Below, piece after piece: positions 1 to 8,050 of a DNA stretch of 35,637 bases (position 1 is the first letter of the stretch; every line of letters begins with the position of its first letter). The position numbers were made by a program, and so were the translations under genes. Origin of the DNA: Candidatus Moranbacteria bacterium CG10_big_fil_rev_8_21_14_0_10_35_21 (GTDB taxonomy: Bacteria; Patescibacteriota; Minisyncoccia; Moranbacterales; UBA2206); assembly GCA_002773095.1 (NCBI GenBank), contig PFCG01000001.1, forward strand, positions 1 through 35,637. Reading direction: 5' to 3'. A model generated the notes under the pieces. The model had not been told where the DNA came from. It ran no database searches and saw nothing but the letters and a program-made list of their open reading frames with translations.

Positions 1-48
1 TTATTATACCAGAAAACGTTTCCAAGCTATTGGGCTATTACGCTAGTA

Positions 49-77
49 TTGACTTTTTCATTTAGATGGTGTATAAT
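49..77 (+). promoter_or_regulatory. sigma70-type promoter TTGACT-N17-TATAAT for the 50-aa micro-ORF
   Basis: TTGACT at 49-54, TATAAT at 72-77, exact 17-bp spacer, read directly. Confidence 0.8.
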
Positions 78-91
78 GGATATACAGTAAT

Positions 92-120
92 AAGAGCGGG
101 TGAACCGCTTTTTATTTTTT
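92..120 (+). other. leader hairpin plus T-rich tract just downstream of the predicted transcription start
   Basis: aagagcgg gtgaa ccgcttttt: AGCGG/CCGCT core stem, followed by tttatttttt. Confidence 0.55.
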
Positions 121-139
121 AATAATTAAAACAAAAACT

Positions 140-292
140 ATGGAGGAAGTAAAATGCCAGGGTCCGGAATGTCCGGATTGTCAAAAGAGGAACGAGGAAA
201 CACGTCAATCAGAGGAGTTAGGATTGGCGATTCTAGTGGCTTTAATGCCATTATTGTCCATCACTTTTTTTGGCAATATAGGCTTATTGTAA
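140..292 (+). CDS. 50-aa small protein, CX4CX2C N-terminal motif plus C-terminal TM helix; absent from the supplied ORF track
   Basis: ATG140..TAA292: MEEVKCQGPECPDCQKRNEETRQSEELGLAILVALMPLLSITFFGNIGLL. Sits between a consensus promoter (49-77) and a terminator hairpin (343-376). Start context aaaacaaaaactATG resembles the manC start (aaaaaactATG). Confidence 0.6.
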   Translation: MEEVKCQGPECPDCQKRNEETRQSEELGLAILVALMPLLSITFFGNIGLL

Positions 293-342
293 AATATTAA
301 AAAAATGAAAACTTGATCAATCTTTGATTTAGCTAAAATTTT

Positions 343-376
343 AAAAAATCCCTTGATGAATCAGGGGATTTTTTTG
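343..376. terminator. bidirectional intrinsic terminator between the micro-ORF (+) and efp (-)
   Basis: aaaatcccttga-tgaa-tcaggggatttt stem (12 bp with one G-U type pair), T-run on both strands. Confidence 0.85.
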
Positions 377-377
377 T

Positions 378-935
378 TTAAGCTCGGGAAACATATTCTC
401 CTCTTTCGGTATTGACTATAACTTGGTCGCCTTCATTGACGAAGAGAGGAGTGGATATTTTCAGTCCGGTTTCTAGCGTGACTAGTTTGGTTCCGGAAGA
501 AACGGTGTTTCCTTTGATACCCGGTGGAGCCTCAGTTACTTTCAAAGTAATTTTGACTGGTAGTTCAATATTAATAGCGTGGTCGTTAAAATTAATTACT
601 TGCACTTCTGTTTCTTCAATTAAATAATTTATAGTCTCACCCAAAACTTCTTTAGAAAGAGAAAACTGTTCGTAGTTTTTCATATCCATAAAAGCATAGT
701 TATCTTTTTCTCTATAGAGAAATTGAGCTTTAGATTTGGCAATGTCAGCTTCTTCTATTTGCTCTGCTCCTTGGAAAGTTTTTTCTAGAACGGTTCCCGT
801 TAGAAGATTTTTGAGACGGGTTCGGAGGACTGAACCAGCTCGACCGGTTTTGGAATGTTCATGATAAAGAACGGCGAAAGGTTCGCCGTTTAAAACAATA
901 TTTTTTCCGGATTTAATTTCATTGATACCCAGCAT
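378..935 (-). CDS. efp: elongation factor P
   Basis: 185 aa; NEIKSGKNIVLNGEPFAVLYHEHSKTGRAGSVLRTRLKNL...VNTERGEYVSRA typical of EF-P. Confidence 0.96.
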   Translation of the reverse strand: MLGINEIKSGKNIVLNGEPFAVLYHEHSKTGRAGSVLRTRLKNLLTGTVLEKTFQGAEQIEEADIAKSKAQFLYREKDNYAFMDMKNYEQFSLSKEVLGETINYLIEETEVQVINFNDHAINIELPVKITLKVTEAPPGIKGNTVSSGTKLVTLETGLKISTPLFVNEGDQVIVNTERGEYVSRA

Positions 936-939
936 TTTT

Positions 940-1179
940 TTATTTAACTACAAAAGGGACCAAAGCCATAACGCGGGCTTTTTTGATAGCGTTAGAAAGA
1001 GTTCTTTGATGACGAGCACAAACCCCGTGTCTTTTTGGCGGATAAATCTTGCCTTGAGAATTCATAAAATAACGCAAGAGATAAGCGTCTTTGTAGTCAA
1101 TTTTGTCCATCTTTTTTTCGCAAAAAGAACAGACCTTTTTTTCTCCTCGAGGAGCTTCTTTTCGATTATAATTTTGCAT
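940..1179 (-). CDS. rpsR: 30S ribosomal protein S18
   Basis: 79 aa; CxxC then DYKDAYLLRYFMNSQGKIYPPKRHGVCARHQRTLSNAIKKARVMALVPF. Confidence 0.96.
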   Translation of the reverse strand: MQNYNRKEAPRGEKKVCSFCEKKMDKIDYKDAYLLRYFMNSQGKIYPPKRHGVCARHQRTLSNAIKKARVMALVPFVVK

Positions 1180-1203
1180 AGTGAATAAAATTTATTATTT
1201 GGA

Positions 1204-1671
1204 TTAAAAGGGAACGTCTTCTATTTTTACTTCATCTTGCTCGTCGTCTAGATTGATGGTGGGAATTTCTTCAGCCACTGGTGCGGCTTGTTTAGGTTGT
1301 TGATTAGGAGTTGAAGGAGTGAAGGCTCTTGGAGCGGAATTTTGGGCACGAGAACCCAATTGCATATTTTCAGCGACCACTTCTGTGTATCTTTTTTCAA
1401 TACCATCTTTGCCAGTATATTTTCTGGTTTCCATTCGTCCTTCAAAATAAGCTTCTTGTCCTTTGGTGAGATATTGTCCAACAATTTCAGCTAATCTTCC
1501 CCAAAGAACCACATTGTGATATTCAGTTTTATCCTGTTTCTGACCGTTTTTATCTTTCCAAAAACGGTTAGTGGCTAAACTGACGGAAGCCACAGTTTGT
1601 CCAGAAGAGGTATTTCTTATTTCTGGATCGCGAGTTAATCGTCCGACTAAGATGACTTTGTTGACATTCAT
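1204..1671 (-). CDS. ssb: single-stranded DNA-binding protein
   Basis: MNVNKVILVGRLTRDPEIR...OB fold and acidic C-terminal tail ending in DVPF. Confidence 0.97.
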   Translation of the reverse strand: MNVNKVILVGRLTRDPEIRNTSSGQTVASVSLATNRFWKDKNGQKQDKTEYHNVVLWGRLAEIVGQYLTKGQEAYFEGRMETRKYTGKDGIEKRYTEVVAENMQLGSRAQNSAPRAFTPSTPNQQPKQAAPVAEEIPTINLDDEQDEVKIEDVPF

Positions 1672-1682
1672 ATTGTTTTAAG

Positions 1683-2150
1683 TTAAATATTTAAAATTTC
1701 TTCTAATTTTTTATCGATATCTTCAGAAGAAGATTGTTCTTTTGGTTTTGAAATTTCTTCCGGAGATTTTTTAACTTCCTTTTTTTCTTTGGGTGTTTCT
1801 TTTGGTTGAATTTTAGCTTTAGCTTTTTCATCATTCTTTCGTTCTTCTCGACTCTTGAGTTCTGGAAGTTCTTCTGTTCGGCTAATCAAAAAACGAAGCA
1901 GGTTATTCATCAAATTCAATTTTTTAGTGATGGACTGGAGTTTGGAAGCATCTTCCAATTGAAAACGACGAGCCACATAAGCGCCAAAAACTTCATGGTT
2001 TATTGGGTAAGCCAACCTTCTTTTTTCAATGACTTCTTTTTCTTCAAAAGCGCCACCTTCGGAAGTGGTAATGGCTTCTACCTCACTTTTAATTTTATCA
2101 AAGTTGGCTTCTTGAGAAGATCCAATTAGATAGAATAGTTCGTATTGCAT
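1683..2150 (-). CDS. rpsF: 30S ribosomal protein S6 with charged C-terminal extension
   Basis: MQYELFYLIGSSQE...KRRLAYPINHEVFGAYVARRFQLE; followed by ssb and rpsR. Confidence 0.94.
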   Translation of the reverse strand: MQYELFYLIGSSQEANFDKIKSEVEAITTSEGGAFEEKEVIEKRRLAYPINHEVFGAYVARRFQLEDASKLQSITKKLNLMNNLLRFLISRTEELPELKSREERKNDEKAKAKIQPKETPKEKKEVKKSPEEISKPKEQSSSEDIDKKLEEILNI

Positions 2151-2197
2151 ATTTGATTTAAATTATTATTTATTAAGGGGTTGGTTTGATGCGAGGC

Positions 2198-2324
2198 ATC
2201 CGCCATAGGCGGATTAATTTTTATACCCATTCATACTGAATGGACAAAAATTAAAATCCGCCAAAGAAAGTTTTATCTGCCTATTGTTATGCTATAAGCA
2301 TTACGGGCAGGCTCCTTGCGGATT
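2198..2324 (-). promoter_or_regulatory. structured rpsF leader made of overlapping inverted repeats
   Basis: On the - strand: AATCCGC (2324-2318), GGCGGATT (2262-2255), AATCCGCC (2215-2208) and GGCGGAT (2204-2198). A 55-bp imperfect palindrome spans 2208-2262. Confidence 0.6.
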
Positions 2325-2385
2325 ATGATTCCCTTATCCCCGAGTATTTGGGGCGAGAGAATTATGGACTTTCTAGATTAAAATC

Positions 2386-2414
2386 ATTCTAGCAGATTAG
2401 AAATGGATAGTCAA
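2386..2414 (-). promoter_or_regulatory. promoter of the rpsF-ssb-rpsR-efp operon
   Basis: - strand TTGACT-N17-TAGAAT with TGC directly before the -10 (extended -10). Confidence 0.75.
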
Positions 2415-2435
2415 ATTAAATTTTAAACTCTATAA

Positions 2436-2478
2436 CCCCGATAGCAATCCGTTGCGACGGATACTACGGGGCAGGCAT
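2436..2478. repeat. nested palindromic repeat, intergenic copy (element B)
   Basis: CCCCG atagca ATCCG ttgcga CGGAT acta CGGGG CAGGCAT. Confidence 0.7.
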
Positions 2479-2494
2479 CTCCGTCTTTAATATT

Positions 2495-3583
2495 CTATAT
2501 TTTAAATTCAATAACATCGCCATCTTGGACGATATATTCTTTACCTTCTAGTCGTAATGTTCCTAATTCTTTAGCCTTGCTCCAAGACCCAGCTTCCAGT
2601 AATTTATCCCATTGGATAACTTCAGCGCGGACAAACTTTTCCTTAAAGTCGTTGTGGATAGCTGTGCCAGCCATTGGAGCGGTCCAGCCCTTTTTGATGG
2701 TCCAGGCGCGAGTTTCATCTTCTCCAGTGGTGAAATAGGTCATTAATCCTAATAATTTGTAGGCCTCAACAATCAGCGTATCAATGGCAGAGGTGATGCC
2801 AAGTTCTTTGGCTTCTTCGCATGACATTTCAATTAGTTCTTCTTCTATTTTAATATCCAGAATTACAAAGTTATTTTTCTCGGTTAATTTTTTAGGAATC
2901 TTATAGGAAACCCCGTTAAATAGCTCCGCACCGACTTCGTCGGATTTAACGGGGCAAGCATTATAAACAAACAAAAAAGGTTTCATAGTGAGCAGGGATA
3001 ATTCACGAACAATAATTTTAGTATTTTCATCTTCCAAATCCAATTGGGTTTCATTAGCTAATACTCCAGCTTCCAAATTTTCTTTTATTTTATTTAAAAT
3101 CGCTAATTGTTCTTCGGCACCTTTAACTTTTCCGCGATTATCCTTCTCTAATCTTATTTTTACTTTATAGATAGTCTCCAAATCTGCCAGAATTAATTCA
3201 GTATTAATAATTTCTATATCATGTTCGGGATCAATTTTATTATGTACGTGAGTAATTTTTTCATTTTGAAAAACTCGAACTACTTGAGCGATAGCGTCCA
3301 CTTCTCGGATGTTGGATAAGAATTTATTACCCAAACCTTCACCTTCCGAAGCGCCCTTGACGATGCCAGCAATATCCACAAATTCTACTACGGCTGGAAT
3401 TATTTTAGCTGATTTTGACATTTTAGCTAGCTTATCAAAACGAGCGTCTGGCACCTTCACAATGCCGACATTGGGTTCAATAGTACAAAAGGGATAATTA
3501 CTAATATCCACCTGAACTTTTGTCAGGGCTTTAAATAAGGTTGATTTTCCAACATTAGGGAGGCCGACAATACCAATTTTCAT
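2495..3583 (-). CDS. ychF: redox-regulated/ribosome-binding ATPase YchF (OBG family)
   Basis: 362 aa; [22 protein letters not shown]...[32 protein letters not shown]-terminal TGS-like domain. Confidence 0.96.
   Translation of the reverse strand: MKIGIVGLPNVGKSTLFKALTKVQVDISNYPFCTIEPNVGIVKVPDARFDKLAKMSKSAKIIPAVVEFVDIAGIVKGASEGEGLGNKFLSNIREVDAIAQVVRVFQNEKITHVHNKIDPEHDIEIINTELILADLETIYKVKIRLEKDNRGKVKGAEEQLAILNKIKENLEAGVLANETQLDLEDENTKIIVRELSLLTMKPFLFVYNACPVKSDEVGAELFNGVSYKIPKKLTEKNNFVILDIKIEEELIEMSCEEAKELGITSAIDTLIVEAYKLLGLMTYFTTGEDETRAWTIKKGWTAPMAGTAIHNDFKEKFVRAEVIQWDKLLEAGSWSKAKELGTLRLEGKEYIVQDGDVIEFKI
2911..2960. repeat. palindromic repeat inside the ychF reading frame (element A)
   Basis: CCCCGTTAAAT (2911-2921) pairs with ATTTAACGGGG (2944-2954), inner CCGACttcGTCGG, tail caagcat similar to element B tail caggcat. 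Confidence 0.75.
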
Positions 3584-3613
3584 GATTTTCTAAAAATTAT
3601 TACGAATATACGA

Positions 3614-3642
3614 AGTTTATAAGAATAAGCTCATTAAATCAA
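3614..3642 (-). promoter_or_regulatory. candidate ychF promoter
   Basis: - strand TTGATT-N17-TAAACT. Confidence 0.45.
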
Positions 3643-3646
3643 TAGC

Positions 3647-3675
3647 TTGAGCAAGAAAAGGTTAAATGATAAAAT
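3647..3675 (+). promoter_or_regulatory. candidate promoter of the phosphomannomutase gene
   Basis: TTGAGC-N17-TAAAAT with TGA directly before the -10; divergent to the ychF promoter. Confidence 0.55.
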
Positions 3676-3704
3676 AAAGGTAGTAAATAATTATCAAGAA
3701 AAAT

Positions 3705-5126
3705 ATGAAAGTTAATTCACGAATGTTTCGGGGTTATGATTTGCGCGGGATAGTAGGAGAGGATTTAAATTTGGAAATTGTGGAACATATTGGGAAAGCT
3801 TACGGCACCTATATGAAAAGGCAGGGGATAAACAAGGCCGTCGTGGGTTTTGATTGTCGGGCTACTAGTCAAGAATATAGCGAAGCTATGATCCGTGGAT
3901 TTTCTTGGGCTGGAGTGGATACGATTGATATTGGAATGAATTTAGTAGGTATCTTTTATTGGGCGCAGTATTATTTGGATTGCCAAGGAGGAGTCTTTGT
4001 GACGGCTTCTCATAACTCAGCTGAATATAATGGATTTAAATTTGCCAATGGATTTTCAGAAACTTTAGTGAGTGAAGGTATTCAAGAATTGAAAAAAATG
4101 ATTGAGTCGGAGGATTATGAAAAAGCTGAAACTCCTGGAAAAGTTGAAAAGAAGGAAGTGAGAGCAACATATTTTAATGATTTGGAGAAAAGATTGTCAG
4201 TAACAAAAAAATTCAAAGTGGTTGTTGATCCTGGGAATTCCACAGCCGGAGTTATTGTGCCTGAAATGCTAGAAAAAATTGGATGTGAAGTGGTTCGAAG
4301 CAATTGCCAAATTAATCCAACTTTTCCGTTAGGCACACCAGACCCCACTGAATCTGTGGTGGCAGAAAGATTGAGGAAAAAAGTGTTGGAAGAAAAAGCT
4401 GATGTGGGATTTTCTTATGATGCCGATGGAGATCGAATTGGGATTGTGGATAATCAAGGTGAAATAATTTGGAATGATGTTTTGGTAGCTATTTTTGCCT
4501 CCGATGTTTTGCGCGAGCATAAGGGATCTAAAATAATGTATAACACTCTTTGCTCTAAGATAGTGGAGGACACGATCATAGCTAAGGGTGGAGTGCCTTT
4601 TATGTGGCGCACCGGACATTCATTTTTGAAAAAGAAAAACCAGGAAATAAAAGCTGCTTTCATTGGGGAACTTTCTGGTCACTTTTTCTTCTCAGCGGAT
4701 TTCTATAATCATGATGACGGAATATATTCTACTTTCAGATTGTTGCGTTATTTATCCGAAACCGGACAAACTCTTGCTGAAATAGTAGCCAGCTTGCCGA
4801 AATATATTTCCAGTCCTGAAATTAAATTGGGATGTGCGGATGATCAGAAAGTAAAACTGATAGAAAAAATAAGTGAGGTTTTGCGTCATGATTTTCCTGA
4901 AGCAGAAGTGATTGATGACGAGCGAGCAGGGGACGGTGTGCGATTGAATATGAGTGATGCTATGTTAGTGATTAGATATTCCCAAAACGGACCTTATATT
5001 ACCCTAAAATTTGAAGCACAAGCCGAAGGCAAATATAACGAATTAAAAGCCTATTTGAATAATTTGCTCCATAATTATGAGGAGATAAGTTGGGAAGAAG
5101 GTGTAAATATTGAAAGTTTGGCTTAG
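3705..5126 (+). CDS. phosphomannomutase/phosphoglucomutase
   Basis: 473 aa; FRGYDLRGIVGEDL..., GVFVTASHNSAEYNGFK (catalytic Ser loop), YDADGDRIGIVD metal loop, GELSGHFFF sugar loop. Confidence 0.95.
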   Translation: MKVNSRMFRGYDLRGIVGEDLNLEIVEHIGKAYGTYMKRQGINKAVVGFDCRATSQEYSEAMIRGFSWAGVDTIDIGMNLVGIFYWAQYYLDCQGGVFVTASHNSAEYNGFKFANGFSETLVSEGIQELKKMIESEDYEKAETPGKVEKKEVRATYFNDLEKRLSVTKKFKVVVDPGNSTAGVIVPEMLEKIGCEVVRSNCQINPTFPLGTPDPTESVVAERLRKKVLEEKADVGFSYDADGDRIGIVDNQGEIIWNDVLVAIFASDVLREHKGSKIMYNTLCSKIVEDTIIAKGGVPFMWRTGHSFLKKKNQEIKAAFIGELSGHFFFSADFYNHDDGIYSTFRLLRYLSETGQTLAEIVASLPKYISSPEIKLGCADDQKVKLIEKISEVLRHDFPEAEVIDDERAGDGVRLNMSDAMLVIRYSQNGPYITLKFEAQAEGKYNELKAYLNNLLHNYEEISWEEGVNIESLA

Positions 5127-5152
5127 TAGATTATATTAATTAGGAGAAAATA

Positions 5153-5180
5153 AAAAATACGTATTTAAATACGTATTTTT
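5153..5180. terminator. bidirectional terminator, perfect 28-bp palindrome
   Basis: aaaaatacgtattt|aaatacgtattttt between convergent phosphomannomutase and trpS genes. Confidence 0.8.
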
Positions 5181-5200
5181 ATATTCAGAATTTTTTTAAG

Positions 5201-6178
5201 TTAGTTTAGAAAACCCACTTTTTCTTTCACTTCTTTCATTTTCTTTTCCGCTATCGGACGAACTTTTTCAGCTCCTGCTTTCAAAATGGCCAATACTTTT
5301 TCGTCAGATAAATCTTTCATTTTTTTTTGCAATGGTTTTAGAAAATTTACTACTATATCGGCTAGTCCAGTTTTAAATTCGGAATAATTCTTGCCTTGAT
5401 ACATCGCCACAATTTCATCTGTGGATTTGTCGGAAAATAAAGAATAAATATTAATCAAATTTTTAAGGGCCGGCTTGTCATCGGAATAAACAATTTCGCT
5501 GCCGGAATCCGTCACTGCTTTCTGGATTTTTTTTCTGACAATTTCTTCTGTGTCAGTGAGAGAAATATAATTATATTCCGACGCTGCGGATTTCGACATT
5601 TTTTTAGTCGGGTCGTCCAATCCCATAATATTTTCGCTGGCTTGCGTAGTATATGGCTTAGGAATTAAAAATGTTTCACCAAATCTCTTATTAAATCTTT
5701 CTGCTAATTTTCTAGTAAGTTCGATATGCTGTACCTGGTCTTTTCCGACCGGAACTAACTCTGTATCATATAACAAAATATCAGAAGCCATAAGGACAGG
5801 ATAATCAAAAAGTCCCATACCAACTCCTTCTTTATTTTTAGTCTTGTCTTTATATTGCGTCATTCTTTCTAGTTCAGAAACTTTAGCAATCGTATTCAAA
5901 ATCCAAGTCAATTCCGAATGCTGCGAAATATGTGATTGAACAAAGATAGAACATTTTTCAGGATCAATACCAGAGGCTAAATAAACTTTGGCTACCTCAA
6001 GAGTGCGTTTGCGCAATTCTTCGGGATCTTGCGGAACGGTGATGGCGTGCAAGTCTACCACGCAAAAAATAGAGTCGTATTCATTTTGAAGTTTGACCCA
6101 GTTTTTAATGGCTCCTAAATAATTGCCGATATGTAAGTTTCCACTCGGCTGTATGCCGGAAAAAATTCTTTTGTTCAT
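5201..6178 (-). CDS. trpS: tryptophanyl-tRNA synthetase
   Basis: RIFSGIQPSGNLHIGNYLGAI, KKMSKS motif. Confidence 0.97.
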   Translation of the reverse strand: MNKRIFSGIQPSGNLHIGNYLGAIKNWVKLQNEYDSIFCVVDLHAITVPQDPEELRKRTLEVAKVYLASGIDPEKCSIFVQSHISQHSELTWILNTIAKVSELERMTQYKDKTKNKEGVGMGLFDYPVLMASDILLYDTELVPVGKDQVQHIELTRKLAERFNKRFGETFLIPKPYTTQASENIMGLDDPTKKMSKSAASEYNYISLTDTEEIVRKKIQKAVTDSGSEIVYSDDKPALKNLINIYSLFSDKSTDEIVAMYQGKNYSEFKTGLADIVVNFLKPLQKKMKDLSDEKVLAILKAGAEKVRPIAEKKMKEVKEKVGFLN

Positions 6179-6199
6179 ATAGGTTAATTCTATAATATT

Positions 6200-8041
6200 T
6201 TAAACCTCAATGACAACTGGTAAAACCATTGGTCGTCTTTCGGTCTTCGTGTAGAGATATTGACCAACCACTTCGCGGATATTGTTTTTAATATAATTCC
6301 AATCTACTGGCTGATTAGGAACAGTTTTGGAAGCCACAATTTCTTCCACTTTTCTCTTGGTGGCATTAACTAAATCAAAATTTTCTTTGACGAAAATAAA
6401 GCCTCGGGAAGTGACTTGTGGTTTTCCAATTATTTTTTTGGTTTTGCTGTCAATAATAACAATAATAGTAAACATTCCGTCAGCCGAAAGCACTTGCCGA
6501 TCACGCAAGACTACTTGTCCGATATCACCCACGCCCAAGCCGTCTACGAAAACATAACTGGTAGCTACTTTTTTAGGTAGAATTTTTCCTTTGCCTTTTT
6601 GAAATTCTATGACACTTCCGTTATCTGGAACAATAATATTTTCTTTAGGAAATCCAATGCCGATAGCCAACTTAGCCGCTTCTTTGAGGAAGTAATGGTT
6701 AGCATAAACCGGTATAAAAAAGTCTGGGTTAACTTGTTTAATGACTTCTTTGATAGCCAAGGCATCGCTGTGTCCGCTGATGTGCACATCCATTATATCG
6801 CTATGAATAACATTATCGCACTTGCGGTAAAGATTATCTTTCAATCTTTGAATACTGCGCTCATTGCCTGGAATGACAGACGAAGAAAAAATAATGGTGT
6901 CATTTTTTCTGATTTTGATGAAGCGATGATTTTCATTGATGATTCTAGTTAGAACTGCATTGCCCTCTCCTTGAGCACCGGTGCAGATAACTACAATTTT
7001 ATTTTCTGGATATTTATGAATATCGTTAACGGTTATCAAAGTATCTTTATGAGCTTTGATATAACCTAATTGTTTGGCAATTTCAATATTCATTTTCATA
7101 CTATAGCCATCTAGGGCTACCTTCTTTCCGATTTTTTCTGAGTATTCAATTAATTCTCCAATTCTTCTAACTTGAGAAGAAAAAGTTCCAATAATAACTT
7201 TACCAGTAGCTTCACTGATTAATTTTTCCAAATTGTTATACATTTCTTTTTCGGAAACAGCGACTGGTCGGACATCGGTAGAGCCCAAACTTTCTAACAT
7301 TAAAATTTTTGGTCCCGGAACTTGAGATAGTTTTTCATAAGTAAGAGGTGATCGTCCAATCGGATCTTTATCCAATGTCCAATCTCCAGGATGAATAACT
7401 GTCGCTCCTGGAACATGAATGATGGCTCCGATAGCATCCATAATGGAATGTTCTACTGGAAAAAATCCAATTTCAAACTGGCCTAGTTTTATTTTTTCAT
7501 CTACCGACTTGACCAAAATTGTTTTCAGGCGAGAAGCTGAATTTTTTTGGTGATCTTCTAATCTTTTTTTGATCAATGCCAAAGTTAGGTCGCGTCCGAT
7601 AATGAGAGGATAGCCTAATTTTTCCAAAAGAATAGGTGCGGCTCCAATATGATCCAGATGACCATGACTAAAAATTACTCCGCGGATATTTTTTTCTTTG
7701 CCTTTCAGATAACTAATGTTAGGGATAATGTAATCAATGCCCGGCATATCTTCTTCGGGAAATTGAATACCCATATCCAAAATAACGATGTCTTGTCCAT
7801 ATTCAAACACAGTCATATTACGACCTACTTCTTCCATACCGCCCAAAGGAATAATCTTTAAGGACAGTTCTTTTTCCGAAGAAGTGGGTTTATTTTCAGT
7901 TTTAGGGCTAGCCACAAAGTTCTTATTGTAAGGTCTTTGAGGTCTTCTTGGTGCAAAAGACGGGCGTTTTTTTTGGACGCCAGTCCCAGTAGATGGTCTT
8001 GCATAGACTATACCATCTATGGTTTTGATTTTTTTTATCAT
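6200..8041 (-). CDS. rnj: ribonuclease J
   Basis: 613 aa; FSHGHLDHIGAAP metallo-beta-lactamase motif, beta-CASP region and C-terminal VADGLGVGDIGQVVLRDRQVLSADG-like segment. Confidence 0.95.
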   Translation of the reverse strand: MIKKIKTIDGIVYARPSTGTGVQKKRPSFAPRRPQRPYNKNFVASPKTENKPTSSEKELSLKIIPLGGMEEVGRNMTVFEYGQDIVILDMGIQFPEEDMPGIDYIIPNISYLKGKEKNIRGVIFSHGHLDHIGAAPILLEKLGYPLIIGRDLTLALIKKRLEDHQKNSASRLKTILVKSVDEKIKLGQFEIGFFPVEHSIMDAIGAIIHVPGATVIHPGDWTLDKDPIGRSPLTYEKLSQVPGPKILMLESLGSTDVRPVAVSEKEMYNNLEKLISEATGKVIIGTFSSQVRRIGELIEYSEKIGKKVALDGYSMKMNIEIAKQLGYIKAHKDTLITVNDIHKYPENKIVVICTGAQGEGNAVLTRIINENHRFIKIRKNDTIIFSSSVIPGNERSIQRLKDNLYRKCDNVIHSDIMDVHISGHSDALAIKEVIKQVNPDFFIPVYANHYFLKEAAKLAIGIGFPKENIIVPDNGSVIEFQKGKGKILPKKVATSYVFVDGLGVGDIGQVVLRDRQVLSADGMFTIIVIIDSKTKKIIGKPQVTSRGFIFVKENFDLVNATKRKVEEIVASKTVPNQPVDWNYIKNNIREVVGQYLYTKTERRPMVLPVVIEV

Positions 8042-8050
8042 TTTATAAAG

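Noticed and set aside
153-299. ORF starting at ATG153 (MPGSGMSGLSKEERGNTSIRGVRIGDSSGFNAII...)
   Set aside because: It overlaps the 140-292 ORF in another frame. The 140 frame has a coherent Cys-motif plus TM pattern, so it is preferred although 153 has a purine-rich stretch upstream.
412-627. Plus-strand ORF antisense to efp
   Set aside because: Fully covered by the well-supported efp gene; no family resemblance.
922-1188. Plus-strand ORF antisense to rpsR
   Set aside because: Shadow ORF of ribosomal protein S18.
1248-1484. Minus-strand ORF in alternate frame of ssb
   Set aside because: Out-of-frame shadow within ssb.
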